A stretch of DNA of 64,000 bases, taken from an uncultured Muribaculaceae bacterium. Its GTDB lineage: Bacteria > Bacteroidota > Bacteroidia > Bacteroidales > Muribaculaceae. Positions 8,171-17,187 of this stretch are shown here, piece after piece. Positions within the stretch are counted from its first letter, which is position 1, and every line of letters begins with the position of its first letter. Under the pieces are notes generated by a model. It made no database searches. It saw only the letters and a list, made by a program, of their open reading frames with translations, and was not told where the DNA came from. The stretch covers positions 62,001 through 126,000 of the forward strand of contig CAMXAZ010000001.1 of the NCBI GenBank assembly GCA_947179295.1. Reading direction: 5' to 3'. The translations under genes were made by a program, and so were the position numbers.

Positions 8171-9310
8171 TCAGCGTTTGCGGTTACGGACCGATCTGAC
8201 GGCTGATGACGATGACGAGGATTTCGGCGCTTTTGCTTTCTTCACTTTAGCCGGTTTGCTTTTCTTGCTTGCTTCGGAAGATCCGCGTTTCGAGCGGCTC
8301 GAACGGACGCTTGATTTTGTTTTCGGAGCTTCGCTTGCTGCGGCGTCGGCTGCTGCGGAGTTTTCGCCGGCTGCCGCGAGTTCGGCTTTCTCGGCTGCTT
8401 CTCGGCGGGCCGCGAGTTCTTCAAGCGAAGGCACCCAGAGTTTGTCTTCGAATGTTTCGAGTCGGCGCTGTATGCTGTCCTGCGCATGGGCCAGAGCGTC
8501 CGGGTCGGGGTAGAGCTGCATGAGCGACTTGTTTCTCAGATTGCGGGTCTTGTAGATCTCGCCTTTGTAGAGGCCGAGCTGGAAGTAGTCGTCATAGGTG
8601 CAGGTGGCAAGGTTGTTGTCATCGTTAGTGAAGATGTTCTGAGTGGAGAGGTAGGGGCGGAGATCGGCGTAGCGCACCCAGAACATGGGGTAGCGGATGG
8701 CTTCGGCTCCGAAATCGCCGTCGCGGTGAAGCACGGGGCAGAGAGCCTCGATGCGTGTGCGCATTCGGTTGGAGCGCTTGTCAAATTCCCAGCGCTCGAT
8801 GATGTAGTAGCTCAGGACTTCCGAGGCGGGCACGTCGGCATCTTCGATGGTGAAGCGCGGATTCTTTTCGGTAGATCCCTTGGCCTGGGTGTGGAGTATG
8901 TGGAAGCGGTCAAGCACATCTGCCATCTTGACCTTATAGTTGTCAGAGAAGACTTCGCGGCCGTCAAGATATTCATAGCCGGTGAGGTCGCCGGAGGCCA
9001 TGTGGCGCATTATGATGCGGAAGAGGTTTTCCTGATCTTCAACCGGCTCGTCGGGATAGTAGAGGGCGGCGTTTTCATCTTTCGTAAGGTCGAGCTGGCG
9101 ATACATGACGCGCATCCACTGCATCTCGGAGTCAGAGGTGGCCCGGTCTTCGTAGTGGGCCTGCATCCGCTGGGTCACACCGGTGGCCGATTTGGATGAA
9201 TTGCGGTCATCGGCACCACGCCTGCGCACTACACTGCTGCTGCTTGACTGCTGAGCGAAAGCGGCGGCGGAGATCAACATTACTATGGCGGTGAGAAGAT
9301 ATTTCTTCAT
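8171..9310 (-). CDS. gldN: T9SS ring component GldN/PorN
   Basis: About 379 residues from the ATG at 9310 (MKKYLLTAIVM), which starts a signal peptide ending AFAQ; the ATG 15 bases upstream gives a poorer signal. GldN/PorN is a periplasmic protein that forms, with lipoprotein GldK, the ring under the outer membrane in type 9 secretion. Family segments include MQWMRVMYRQLDL, YYPDEPVEDQENLF, YYIIERWEFDKRSNRMRTRI and MFWVRYADLRPYL. From about residue 300 the protein turns into a low-complexity tail rich in Ala, Lys, Ser and Arg, which is longer and more basic than in typical relatives. Last gene of the cluster. Confidence 0.92.
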   Translation of the reverse strand: MKKYLLTAIVMLISAAAFAQQSSSSSVVRRRGADDRNSSKSATGVTQRMQAHYEDRATSDSEMQWMRVMYRQLDLTKDENAALYYPDEPVEDQENLFRIIMRHMASGDLTGYEYLDGREVFSDNYKVKMADVLDRFHILHTQAKGSTEKNPRFTIEDADVPASEVLSYYIIERWEFDKRSNRMRTRIEALCPVLHRDGDFGAEAIRYPMFWVRYADLRPYLSTQNIFTNDDNNLATCTYDDYFQLGLYKGEIYKTRNLRNKSLMQLYPDPDALAHAQDSIQRRLETFEDKLWVPSLEELAARREAAEKAELAAAGENSAAADAAASEAPKTKSSVRSSRSKRGSSEASKKSKPAKVKKAKAPKSSSSSSAVRSVRNRKR

Positions 9311-9334
9311 GGATTGTATATGCAAGAGGGGTGA

Positions 9335-10900
9335 TTAGTTTACTATGACTTCGACGGGGTTGAGTGTGCGCTCGATGCCGTCAGGGCCTTTGGCGCGGAT
9401 GCGGGAGATGTAGAAGCGCTTTCCGCGTGAAAGACGGCGGAACTGGTCTTTCTGACGCTGTGAGAACGAGGCTCCCTGCGAGACTTCGGGGATGGCGTTG
9501 CCCATCTGGTCGAAAAATACGGTCTCGAAGCCGAGAACGGTGAAGCCGATGTTGAGCATGTCATCGTCAATGGCTGCTTCGATGCCCGGAGCGGAGGTCA
9601 GGAGTGTTTTTGAGAAGCCCGATCCGCCTTTGTAGCGTTCCTTGGTGCCGTTTGGCGCGGTGTAGGAGATGAATGCTGTCGGATCGGGGAGTTTGCGCAC
9701 GCGGAATGAAGTCGATGAGACCGTCTGCTGCCTACCGTCAATTGTGGCGGTGACTGTCACGGTGGCGTTTTCGCCGATCTTCGAGGGGCGGGCCACCCAG
9801 GCGTCGCCCTTGCGGGTGAGTGTGCCGTTGGTCATTGTGGCGCTCACGGCATTCATGGGCACTCCGGGCACAGAGATGCTGACCGGATTGTCTATGCCGG
9901 CATAGAGCACATTCATCATGGTAGCCGAGACGGTTGCCGTGGGTTCCATGACGGTGTAGCTTGAAGAGAAGGGATGGCGGGTGGAGGTTCCGTCGCCGTG
10001 GCTGACTTCAAGGTAGCCGCTGTAGTCGAAGGTGCCGGTAGAGGAGGTCACGAATTCGTAGAGGCCGTGCTCGTCGGCGAGCTTTTTGCCTCCGATGAAG
10101 ATTTCGGGGCGCGCAGTGGTGTCGACAGCGGCGAGGACTATATTGGCCGAGTATTTGCCTCCGCGCATGACCATGCGTGACTGCGGGATGACGAATGCGT
10201 TGATTTCGTTTACGCGGACATCGCCGGCATCGACAGCGGCGAGGAGGTTGGCGAGGGCTTCGCCTTCGGCATATCTCACGTCATTCTGGAGTTTTGTCAG
10301 AAGTGTTATGGCGGCTACCACCGGCTGGTTTTCGAATTTGGCTTCTTCCCACTTCTGCGGGCTGACGGTGCCCGGACGGCGGAAGGGTTCGGTGGACAGG
10401 GCTTCGTCGATGCTTGCCCGTTTGACCGAGTCGCTGACGAGCGATGTCACATGGCTGCGGTAAGCGTCAATCGCCTCGCGCAGGCGGCGGCCTCCGTTTG
10501 CCGAGGGGCCGAGCATGACCACTGCGGCGGCTTCAAGATCGTCGCGGCGGTTTATTTCCCGAAGGTTTCCGTCAGCGCCGTCGGCCTCGCGGACAATTGC
10601 GAGCTTGAGGGAGTCGATAGTGGCGTAGAGGCTGGCCGAGTGCAGGCGGATCTGTGAGGCCTTTTCGAGCCAGGGTGTTCCTTTTTCGGGATTCTGGGCT
10701 GTGAACGATTCGAGCGAGGAGTAGACGGCGTCGTTGCGTCGGCCCACGGTGGAGTTGGTGCGCGCGAGGCCGTCCTCGACCTGCACGAAGCCGTCAAGGA
10801 CATCGCTGGAGACGTTGAGGGCGAGCATGGCGGTGAGGACGATATACATTAGGTTTATCATCTTCTGCCTTGGTGAGAGCCTGACTACTGATTCTGCCAT
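9335..10900 (-). CDS. gldM: T9SS motor component GldM/PorM
   Basis: A 521-residue inner-membrane protein with one N-terminal helix (about 15-35, INLMYIVLTAMLALNV) and a long periplasmic part. GldM with GldL forms the proton-driven motor that powers type 9 secretion, and GldM reaches across the periplasm to the GldK/GldN ring. The N-terminal segment RQKMINLMYIVLTAML is diagnostic; the rest is the chain of beta-domains known for GldM, ending with the KRFYISRIRAKGPDG segment. It lies between gldL (85-bp gap) and gldN (24-bp gap). Confidence 0.95.
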   Translation of the reverse strand: MAESVVRLSPRQKMINLMYIVLTAMLALNVSSDVLDGFVQVEDGLARTNSTVGRRNDAVYSSLESFTAQNPEKGTPWLEKASQIRLHSASLYATIDSLKLAIVREADGADGNLREINRRDDLEAAAVVMLGPSANGGRRLREAIDAYRSHVTSLVSDSVKRASIDEALSTEPFRRPGTVSPQKWEEAKFENQPVVAAITLLTKLQNDVRYAEGEALANLLAAVDAGDVRVNEINAFVIPQSRMVMRGGKYSANIVLAAVDTTARPEIFIGGKKLADEHGLYEFVTSSTGTFDYSGYLEVSHGDGTSTRHPFSSSYTVMEPTATVSATMMNVLYAGIDNPVSISVPGVPMNAVSATMTNGTLTRKGDAWVARPSKIGENATVTVTATIDGRQQTVSSTSFRVRKLPDPTAFISYTAPNGTKERYKGGSGFSKTLLTSAPGIEAAIDDDMLNIGFTVLGFETVFFDQMGNAIPEVSQGASFSQRQKDQFRRLSRGKRFYISRIRAKGPDGIERTLNPVEVIVN

Positions 10901-10985
10901 TTATGGTGTTTGATGGGGGTGTTGGACTGTGGTGGAGTGTGGTGGAGCGGTTGGGGCTGGTGGAGTGAGGAGCGGGCGCCGGGGT

Positions 10986-11858
10986 TCAGACGGTGCCTGA
11001 TGACTGAGCGCCGGGGATGTCATTCATCATCGGGCGATACATGTTGACGGTCATGGCGTGGAGCATCTTTTCATAGACCGAGTTGAGCTGCTGCATGTTG
11101 CGGGCCATTTTTTCGGTCTCCTCGCAGTAGCGGGCGCTCTGGGCGGCGCTTTTTTCATACATGTCGCGGATGTCCTTGATGCCGCGGTTGACGCGGTCAA
11201 TCGATTCGAGCTGGGTGGAGACGCTTTTCAACTGGATCTCGTAGATGGTGTTCAGACCGCCGAGATTGCGGTTGAGATCGGCCATGCGCTCGATGTAGCC
11301 GCGTGAGTTTTCGGTCACGGAGGCTGAGTTTTCGGTGATTGCGCGGTAGCTGTCAAGCAGGACGGCTGACACCGAGTTGAGGGCTTCGGTTGTGGAACGC
11401 AGGAGCTCCATCTGCTCGGAGATGGCGTTCATCTGAGCGAGATAGTTCTGAGTGGCAGCCGTGAGTTCCGAGAGGTCGGCGCTTTCGGCCACCGGAGCTG
11501 CTACGGGCGCGGGGCGGTAGGTTTCGGTAGCTGCGATCTCGTCAGTGGCGGCCCGGCGGTCGGCGGCAGGAGCGCGCAGCGGAAGCTCGCGGCTTTCGCC
11601 TCCGTCGAGTTCGGGGAACACGTCTTCCCAGTGATATTCTTTCGGCGGGCGGTCAAAGGCGGTCAGGATGAACATGATGACTTCCGTGCCCATGCCGATG
11701 CACAGGAGGGTGTTGCCGCCGGGGAGGTGGAGGATCTTGAAGAGCGCACCCCAGATCACGATGGCGGCGCCTATGCTGTAAGCGAAGTTGAAAAGGCGCT
11801 GTCCGCCTTCCCATCGCATGATGGTTTCTATCTTTGTCTGTAACTTTTCTTTTGTCAC
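10986..11858 (-). CDS. gldL: T9SS motor component GldL/PorL
   Basis: Inner-membrane partner of GldM. The open frame runs back into gldK, but the residues coded there are out-of-frame gldK sequence, so the true start lies after the gldK stop at 11894. The only candidates are GTG at 11858 (290 residues, VTKEKLQTKIETIM) and ATG at 11819; GTG gives the usual short basic lead before the first helix and is chosen. Two helices, FNFAYSIGAAIVIWGALFKI and a second around CIGMGTEVIMFILTAF, carry the motor signature including the conserved Glu in the second. The C-terminal half is a predicted coiled coil (SEQMELLRSTTEALNS onward). Confidence 0.88.
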   Translation of the reverse strand: MTKEKLQTKIETIMRWEGGQRLFNFAYSIGAAIVIWGALFKILHLPGGNTLLCIGMGTEVIMFILTAFDRPPKEYHWEDVFPELDGGESRELPLRAPAADRRAATDEIAATETYRPAPVAAPVAESADLSELTAATQNYLAQMNAISEQMELLRSTTEALNSVSAVLLDSYRAITENSASVTENSRGYIERMADLNRNLGGLNTIYEIQLKSVSTQLESIDRVNRGIKDIRDMYEKSAAQSARYCEETEKMARNMQQLNSVYEKMLHAMTVNMYRPMMNDIPGAQSSGTV

Positions 11859-11893
11859 GGCTGATGGATATTTAAGGTTGAGGGTTGAGCTTT

Positions 11894-13333
11894 TTATTTC
11901 TTGGCTTTCGTGCCTTTGGCGAAGCCTATCTGGGTGCGGACGCAGCGGAAGCCTATGTAGGAGCGCTGTTCGTTCTGGTATTCCCACATGCGCAGGTCGG
12001 AGCGGACGTTGTGGGCCACATCTTTCCAAGAACCTCCGCGTACAATCTTGCGCTTCATCTTGTAGGGATCTTCAAGAGCGGCATTGTAGCGGTATTCGGG
12101 GTTGAGGTCGCTTGTGAGTTTGTCGACGCTCTCTGTGTAGGCGGTCGAGGTCCATTCGCTGACGTTGCCGGCCATGTCATAAAGGCCGAAGTCATTGGGC
12201 GAGTAGGTGCCTACGCGCGAGGTGATCAGGTGGCCGTCCTGCACGAAGTTGCCTTCCTGAGGCTTGAAGTTGGCGTAGAAGCAGCCCTGGTCTTCTGTCA
12301 TTGGCAGGTCGCCGTCCCAGGGATACATGTTTTCGCTCTTTCCGGCGCGGGCGGCGTATTCCCATTCGGCTTCAGTCGGGAGGCGGTAGGGTTCGATGTA
12401 GACACCTTCGCGGCCGAGCGAGCGGCGGAGGAAGTCTGTGCGCCAGTTGGCGAAGGCAGTGGCCTGTTCCCAGCTGACACCTACCACGGGATAGTCGTTG
12501 TAGCCGCCGTGGGAGAAGTAGAGGCGGACGTAGGGTTCGTTGTAGGCGTTGTCAAAGTCGTTGATCCAGGCTGTTGTGTCGGGGTACACATTTACTATAT
12601 ATGTGTTGACAAAGTCAAAGTCGCCGGTCAGTCCGCGTGAGATGGTCTGACGGATGATCTCGCCTTCGTCGCTGATCCAGGCTGTGTCTTTCGAGATGAG
12701 AGGAGTGGCGGTGGGGACGGGACGGTCGGTGTTGTATTCGCGGCGGGCGGGGTTGAGACGGTGTTTGCGGCGCGCGGCTTCGGTGTGGTTGTAGACCTCG
12801 TAGCGGTAGTTGAGCTGTTCGGGGTCGAGTTCGCGCGCACCGGTGATGGGGTTGGTGCGGTAGAGACTTTCGATGGCCCGCTGCTCGTCTTCGTTGGCGT
12901 TGCGCCAGGGTATAGGTTTTGACCAGTTGAGGTGTGGGGTGACGGGGTTGCCTTCGCGGTCTTCCTCGATCTTGAACTCTTCATTGCCGCCGAATGCGGG
13001 ATCGGCCAGACGCTCGCGGATGATGGAGTCGCGCACCCAGAAGACAAACTGCTTGTATTTCGAGTTTGTGATCTCGGTTTCGTCCATCCAGAAGGCGTCG
13101 ACTGACACTCCGCGCGAGTTGGCGCGGATGTTCCACAGGGAGTCGTCTTTGGCGGGACCCATCTTGACTGATCCGCGCGAGACGAGGACCATGCCGTAGG
13201 GTGTGGGCTCGGCCCATGATGATCCGCCTACGCCGGTGACTTCACCGCCGGTGGCGCTACGGCTTCCGGTGGCACACGATGCGACGCCCGAAAGCAGTGT
13301 GATGACTATGATGAGGTGGATTATTTTTTTCAT
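11894..13333 (-). CDS. gldK: T9SS ring lipoprotein GldK/PorK
   Basis: A 479-residue lipoprotein with a lipobox ending at C20 (GVASC). The rest is a formylglycine-generating-enzyme/sulfatase-modifying-factor fold, as known for GldK/PorK: FWMDETEITNSKYKQF, YPVVGVSWEQATAFANW, RLPTEAEWEYAARAG, GLYDMAGNVSEW and RGGSW. GldK forms the outer-membrane-linked ring of the type 9 secretion system with GldN. It starts 3 bases after porP. Confidence 0.95.
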   Translation of the reverse strand: MKKIIHLIIVITLLSGVASCATGSRSATGGEVTGVGGSSWAEPTPYGMVLVSRGSVKMGPAKDDSLWNIRANSRGVSVDAFWMDETEITNSKYKQFVFWVRDSIIRERLADPAFGGNEEFKIEEDREGNPVTPHLNWSKPIPWRNANEDEQRAIESLYRTNPITGARELDPEQLNYRYEVYNHTEAARRKHRLNPARREYNTDRPVPTATPLISKDTAWISDEGEIIRQTISRGLTGDFDFVNTYIVNVYPDTTAWINDFDNAYNEPYVRLYFSHGGYNDYPVVGVSWEQATAFANWRTDFLRRSLGREGVYIEPYRLPTEAEWEYAARAGKSENMYPWDGDLPMTEDQGCFYANFKPQEGNFVQDGHLITSRVGTYSPNDFGLYDMAGNVSEWTSTAYTESVDKLTSDLNPEYRYNAALEDPYKMKRKIVRGGSWKDVAHNVRSDLRMWEYQNEQRSYIGFRCVRTQIGFAKGTKAKK

Positions 13334-13336
13334 AGG

Positions 13337-14365
13337 TTACATTATGCGGATGCTCTTGTGTTTGTTGCGGTTCTTCTCGGAGAAATCGAGTTTAAGGTTA
13401 TAGCCTGCCACAATCTCGTGGCTTCCGGAGGAGGCTCTTGAGATGTCGGAGGTGTGATAGTCATAGCTGTAGCCGATGAAGATGCCTTTGATTTCGGCTC
13501 CGAGCATTACGGAGACGGCGTCTTTGTAGCGGTAACCGATGCCTGCGGTGAATAGCTTGTTGTAGCGCAGACGTCCGGTGACTTCGAAGTCTGTGATGCT
13601 GAAGTCGCTTCGGACTAAAAGCGATGGTATCACTTCAAATAACGTGTTTTTCACCGGAATATTGCTACCGGCCATGAAATAAGCCGTGCGCTTTGCGGTG
13701 AATTGATATTTTTTAGCAAGTCCGTCGCCTGAAGGGGCCGATGTGGAGCCTGCTGACGACTGGCCGTCGGAGGTGAAGGTGACGGTGGGGTTATTGGCGT
13801 GGAGAAGCGAGACTCCGGCCCAGAAGCGGCGGTGGGTGTAGAAGAGGCCCACGCCGAGGTCGAGGGCGTTGCCGGCCACGTCGCGGTTGGGGATGGCATC
13901 GTCGTCGGGCTGGTGGTAATCATCGTCAGAGGGGATGTAGACTTCCGATCCTCTGAACTGTTCGTTGAGGAAGCCGATCTGGAGCGATCCGGTCAGCTCG
14001 CCTTTGAGGAGCTTGACCTTGTAGCCTATCTGGGCGTTGACGGTGAGGTTTCTGAAGAGCCCCATCGATTCCTGCTGGGCCACGAGTCCGACGCCGAAGC
14101 GCTTGTCAAAGAGTTTGAATGGCATGTCGGCGGCCAGGAGGAAGGTTTTGGGAGCGTTGTCGATGCCGACCCACTGGAGGCGGCCGCCGCCGCGCAGGCG
14201 CAGGTTGTCGGTGTCGCCGGCGGCTCCCGGATTATAATAGGTGGGGAGCGCCCAGTATTGCGTGAGCATGGCGTCGCCCTGTGCTCTTGCGGCGGGGATG
14301 CCTGCGGCGAGGGCGAGGATTATGGCTAAGGTGAGTCTTGACAGTATGCGGAGGGGCTGTGTCAT
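13337..14365 (-). CDS. porP: PorP/SprF-type T9SS outer-membrane protein
   Basis: A 342-residue outer-membrane beta-barrel with a signal peptide (ending ARAQ). It opens with GDAMLTQYWALPTYYNPGAAG, the family start, and repeats amphipathic strands to the C-terminus (NLKLDFSEKNRN). PorP/SprF proteins work with the type 9 secretion apparatus, and some act as attachment partners for secreted cargo. Its ATG overlaps the porT stop (ATGA). The short Ser/Gly-rich loop around 205-217 is variable. Confidence 0.92.
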   Translation of the reverse strand: MTQPLRILSRLTLAIILALAAGIPAARAQGDAMLTQYWALPTYYNPGAAGDTDNLRLRGGGRLQWVGIDNAPKTFLLAADMPFKLFDKRFGVGLVAQQESMGLFRNLTVNAQIGYKVKLLKGELTGSLQIGFLNEQFRGSEVYIPSDDDYHQPDDDAIPNRDVAGNALDLGVGLFYTHRRFWAGVSLLHANNPTVTFTSDGQSSAGSTSAPSGDGLAKKYQFTAKRTAYFMAGSNIPVKNTLFEVIPSLLVRSDFSITDFEVTGRLRYNKLFTAGIGYRYKDAVSVMLGAEIKGIFIGYSYDYHTSDISRASSGSHEIVAGYNLKLDFSEKNRNKHKSIRIM

Positions 14366-15102
14366 TCGAAGTAGAAGGTTAGGACGACCATGCGTGAGAC
14401 GGCCTTTTTGAGCGATTGTGTGATTTTGAACTTCTCAGGCTCTTCGGCTATGTCGGTGCGTTTGTGGTCAAGGACGTCTGACAGGCCGAAACAGAATTTG
14501 ATTTCCGGGTTGAGCTTGAAGTATGGCAGATAGAAGTCGCAGCCGAAGCCGCAGGTCAGATAGAAGTCGGCGCTGTTGGTGCGCAGATAGTCTCCGGATT
14601 TGCGCACGAGGTTGACGGTGGGCATTACGCCCGTCGTGGTGTAGGGGCGGGAGTTGCGGTAGCGCTGTCCGGCAAATTTAAGGTCGAAGGGGAATACGAG
14701 GAAGGCTGACTTGATGTTCTGGCGCAGTTGTGTGCCGCTGTTGTATTCGCGCATTGTCACGTCGCGGTTGCCGAAATACATTCCGGGCGTGAAGCGGAGG
14801 CTGAAGTAGGTTCCGAGCCTGAAGTCTATCAGGCCGTTGACGCAGAAACCGGGCTGGAAACCGGGCTGGTCTACGAACCATGATTCGCCGTTTTCGGTGA
14901 CGAATCCGTTGTGGGTGAATGTCAGGTCCTGAGTGTGGAGGCCTACGGAGAAGCCCAGATGCCATCTGCGCAGGTCGGCATAGGGGCGGTTCATCAGCTT
15001 GTCGTTGAGGTTCTGGGCTGATGCTGTGGCCTGCCATCCGGCTATTGACGCAAGCAGGATGACAAGCAGACGCAGGGATATGAAAAAGCGATGATTCATC
15101 AT
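14362..15102 (-). CDS. porT: PorT family outer-membrane protein of the T9SS
   Basis: A 246-residue beta-barrel protein with a signal peptide (about 1-29, ending SAQ). PorT is required for type 9 secretion in Porphyromonas. Diagnostic segments are RPYADLRRWHLGFSVGLHTQD, RFTPGMYFGNRDV and the closing strand RMVVLTFYFE. Two adjacent ATGs (15102 and 15099) can serve as start; both lie in the loop and stem edge of an inverted repeat described separately. First gene of the T9SS set, 83 bp after rpsA. Confidence 0.9.
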   Translation of the reverse strand: MMNHRFFISLRLLVILLASIAGWQATASAQNLNDKLMNRPYADLRRWHLGFSVGLHTQDLTFTHNGFVTENGESWFVDQPGFQPGFCVNGLIDFRLGTYFSLRFTPGMYFGNRDVTMREYNSGTQLRQNIKSAFLVFPFDLKFAGQRYRNSRPYTTTGVMPTVNLVRKSGDYLRTNSADFYLTCGFGCDFYLPYFKLNPEIKFCFGLSDVLDHKRTDIAEEPEKFKITQSLKKAVSRMVVLTFYFE

Positions 15103-15122
15103 TTGTAATAACGAATCATCGC
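15088..15122 (-). promoter_or_regulatory. inverted repeat enclosing the porT start codon
   Basis: A perfect 10-bp inverted repeat (GCGATGATTC at 15088-15097 with GAATCATCGC at 15113-15122) spans the porT start codons. In the mRNA the hairpin would place the ATGs in the loop and 3' edge of the stem, so it could control translation or be a protein-binding site. Confidence 0.6.
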
Positions 15123-15142
15123 TCTAAAATATTGTGTCGGCA

Positions 15143-15168
15143 GGCTTAAGCGCCGGAGGCGTTCAGCC
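15143..15168 (-). terminator. weak hairpin after rpsA
   Basis: GGCT..GCGCC can pair with GGCG..AGCC (15143-15154 with 15158-15168, internal mismatches). Only TATTTTAG follows on the minus strand, so it is at best a leaky terminator and rpsA could read through into porT. Confidence 0.35.
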
Positions 15169-15185
15169 GCATGGACTGAGGCTTA

Positions 15186-16982
15186 TTACTTGCCTGCGAA
15201 TTTCTGCTTGAGTTCAGCGAGAGCTTCGAGGTCACCGAGGGTGGTCTTTTCAAGCGGAGTGGTCAGCGCGGGAGCAGCTTCTTCACGACGGCCTGCGCCA
15301 CGACGTGCGGCAGCGGGCTTCTTGGGAGCTTCAGCGCGTTCGCCCTTCTGCTCATCTTCGAAGATGCGGCTGTGAGAAAGGATGATGCGCTTGCTGTCCT
15401 TGTTGAATTCGATCACCTTGAAGTTGAGCTTTTCGTCAACCTGGGCCTTCGAGCCGTCTTCCTTGACGAGGTGCTTGGGAGTAGCGAAGCCTTCAACGCC
15501 GTAGGGGAGGGCGATGACAGCGCCTTTTTCAACCATTTCGATGATGGTTCCTTCGTGGATAGAACCAACGGTGAATACGGTTTCAAATACATCCCAGGGG
15601 TTTTCTTCGAGCTGCTTGTGGCCGAGAGAAAGACGACGGTTGTCCTTGTCGATTTCGAGAACCTGCACTTCGATGTCGGCACCGATCTGAGTGAATTCGC
15701 TGGGGTGCTTGACTTTCTTGGTCCAGGAGAGGTCGCTGATGTGGATGAGACCGTCAACGCCTTCTTCGATTTCAACGAATACGCCGAAGTTAGTGAAGTT
15801 GCGCACTTTTGCAGTGTGCTTGCTTCCGACGGGGTATTTGGTTTCGATGTTTTCCCAGGGATCGTTCTTGAGCTGCTTGAGGCCGAGTGACATCTTGCGG
15901 TCTTCGCGGTCGAGGGTGAGGATGACAGCTTCAACTTCGTCGCCAACCTTGAGGAAGTCCTGAGCTGAGCGGAGGTGCTGGCTCCAAGACATTTCGCTTA
16001 CGTGGATGAGGCCTTCTACGCCGGGTGCGATTTCAACGAATGCACCGTAGTCAGCCATGACAACTACGCGGCCCTTGACTTTGTCGCCAACCTTGAGGTT
16101 TGCGTCGAGAGCGTCCCAGGGATGGGGCTGGAGCTGCTTGAGACCGAGGGCGATGCGCTTCTTCTCGTCGTCGAAGTCGAGGATAACGACATTGAGCTTC
16201 TGGTCGAGCTGAACCACTTCTTCGGGATGGCTTACGCGGCCCCAAGAAAGGTCAGTAATGTGGATGAGGCCGTCTACGCCGCCAAGGTCGATGAACACAC
16301 CGTAGCTGGTGATGTTCTTGACAGAACCTTCGAGCACCTGACCCTTTTCGAGCTTGGCGATGATTTCACGCTTCTGCTGTTCGAGTTCGGCTTCGATGAG
16401 TGCCTTGTGGCTGACAACGACGTTCTTGAATTCTTGGTTGATCTTCACGACCTTGAACTCCATAGTCTTGCCTACGAAGATGTCGTAGTCGCGGATGGGT
16501 TTCACGTCGATCTGTGATCCGGGGAGGAAGGCCTCGATGCCGAACACGTCGACGATCATGCCGCCTTTTGTACGGCATTTGATGTAGCCCTTGATGACTT
16601 CGTCTTTCTCCAGAGCCTCGTTGATGCGGTCCCATGAGCGGGCTGCGCGGGCTTTGCGGTGAGAAAGGATGAGCTGGCCTTTTTTGTCTTCCTGGTTTTC
16701 GATGAAGACTTCAACGGTGTCGCCCACCTTGATGTCGGGGTTGTAGCGGAATTCGCTCATGGGGATGATGCCGTCGCTCTTGTAGCCGATGTTAACCACA
16801 GCCTCACGCTTGTTGAGCGAGATGATGGTACCTTCGATTACGTCCTTGTCACGCACGGTGTTGAGCGATTCATCATAGGTTTTGGTGAGTTCTTCACGGG
16901 TCTTGTCACCCTTGGTCTCACCGTTGGCATAGGCTTCCCAATCGAAATCTTCGATAGGGGAGTTTTTTAATTCGTTAGACAT
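15186..16982 (-). CDS. rpsA: 30S ribosomal protein S1
   Basis: A 598-residue RNA-binding protein with six S1 (OB-fold) repeats, roughly at 45-115, 130-200, 217-285, 302-372, 387-460 and 475-545; the repeats carry the usual KGRVV..YGAFVEI..GVEGLIHVSEMSW pattern. S1 binds mRNA at the small subunit; in Bacteroidota, which use few Shine-Dalgarno sequences, it is thought to matter for initiation. The C-terminal tail (RGAGRREEAAPAL) is basic then acidic. It heads the minus-strand cluster followed by the T9SS genes. Confidence 0.97.
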   Translation of the reverse strand: MSNELKNSPIEDFDWEAYANGETKGDKTREELTKTYDESLNTVRDKDVIEGTIISLNKREAVVNIGYKSDGIIPMSEFRYNPDIKVGDTVEVFIENQEDKKGQLILSHRKARAARSWDRINEALEKDEVIKGYIKCRTKGGMIVDVFGIEAFLPGSQIDVKPIRDYDIFVGKTMEFKVVKINQEFKNVVVSHKALIEAELEQQKREIIAKLEKGQVLEGSVKNITSYGVFIDLGGVDGLIHITDLSWGRVSHPEEVVQLDQKLNVVILDFDDEKKRIALGLKQLQPHPWDALDANLKVGDKVKGRVVVMADYGAFVEIAPGVEGLIHVSEMSWSQHLRSAQDFLKVGDEVEAVILTLDREDRKMSLGLKQLKNDPWENIETKYPVGSKHTAKVRNFTNFGVFVEIEEGVDGLIHISDLSWTKKVKHPSEFTQIGADIEVQVLEIDKDNRRLSLGHKQLEENPWDVFETVFTVGSIHEGTIIEMVEKGAVIALPYGVEGFATPKHLVKEDGSKAQVDEKLNFKVIEFNKDSKRIILSHSRIFEDEQKGERAEAPKKPAAARRGAGRREEAAPALTTPLEKTTLGDLEALAELKQKFAGK

Positions 16983-17048
16983 TAAACTAATTGGGTTAAT
17001 AAATATGGTTAATTACTCTGCCAGGACCCACTGGTGGCCAAGGCGCTG

Positions 17049-17078
17049 CAAAGGTAGTAATAAAATTCCAATCCACAA
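17049..17078 (-). promoter_or_regulatory. Bacteroidota-type promoter for rpsA
   Basis: On the minus strand TTG (17078-17076) lies 19 bp from TACCTTTG (17056-17049). The predicted transcript has a leader of about 60 bases before the rpsA start at 16982. Confidence 0.7.
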
Positions 17079-17123
17079 TGATTTACAATGAAATTTTGAA
17101 ATTTTCACTGACCGGTTAGATTT

Positions 17124-17153
17124 GTATGAAGGGATATAGTATGAAGGGATATA
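17124..17153. repeat. tandem duplication of 15 bp
   Basis: GTATGAAGGGATATA is present twice without a gap (17124-17138, 17139-17153) in the divergent region between rpsA and the DUF4421 gene. Confidence 0.95.
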
Positions 17154-17187
17154 GTGTTGGTAAATTTACGATAATGGCTCTTGAATC

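Noticed and set aside
8022..9199. Plus-strand open frames opposite gldN
   Set aside because: Antisense to a certain gldN; Ser/Arg/Leu-rich composition is the reverse of its low-complexity tail.
11858..12029. N-terminal extension of gldL
   Set aside because: The extra residues are gldK sequence read out of frame and contain no membrane or signal feature.
15186..16982. Internal repeats in the rpsA region
   Set aside because: They are the repeated S1 domains of a normal ribosomal protein, not a DNA repeat array.
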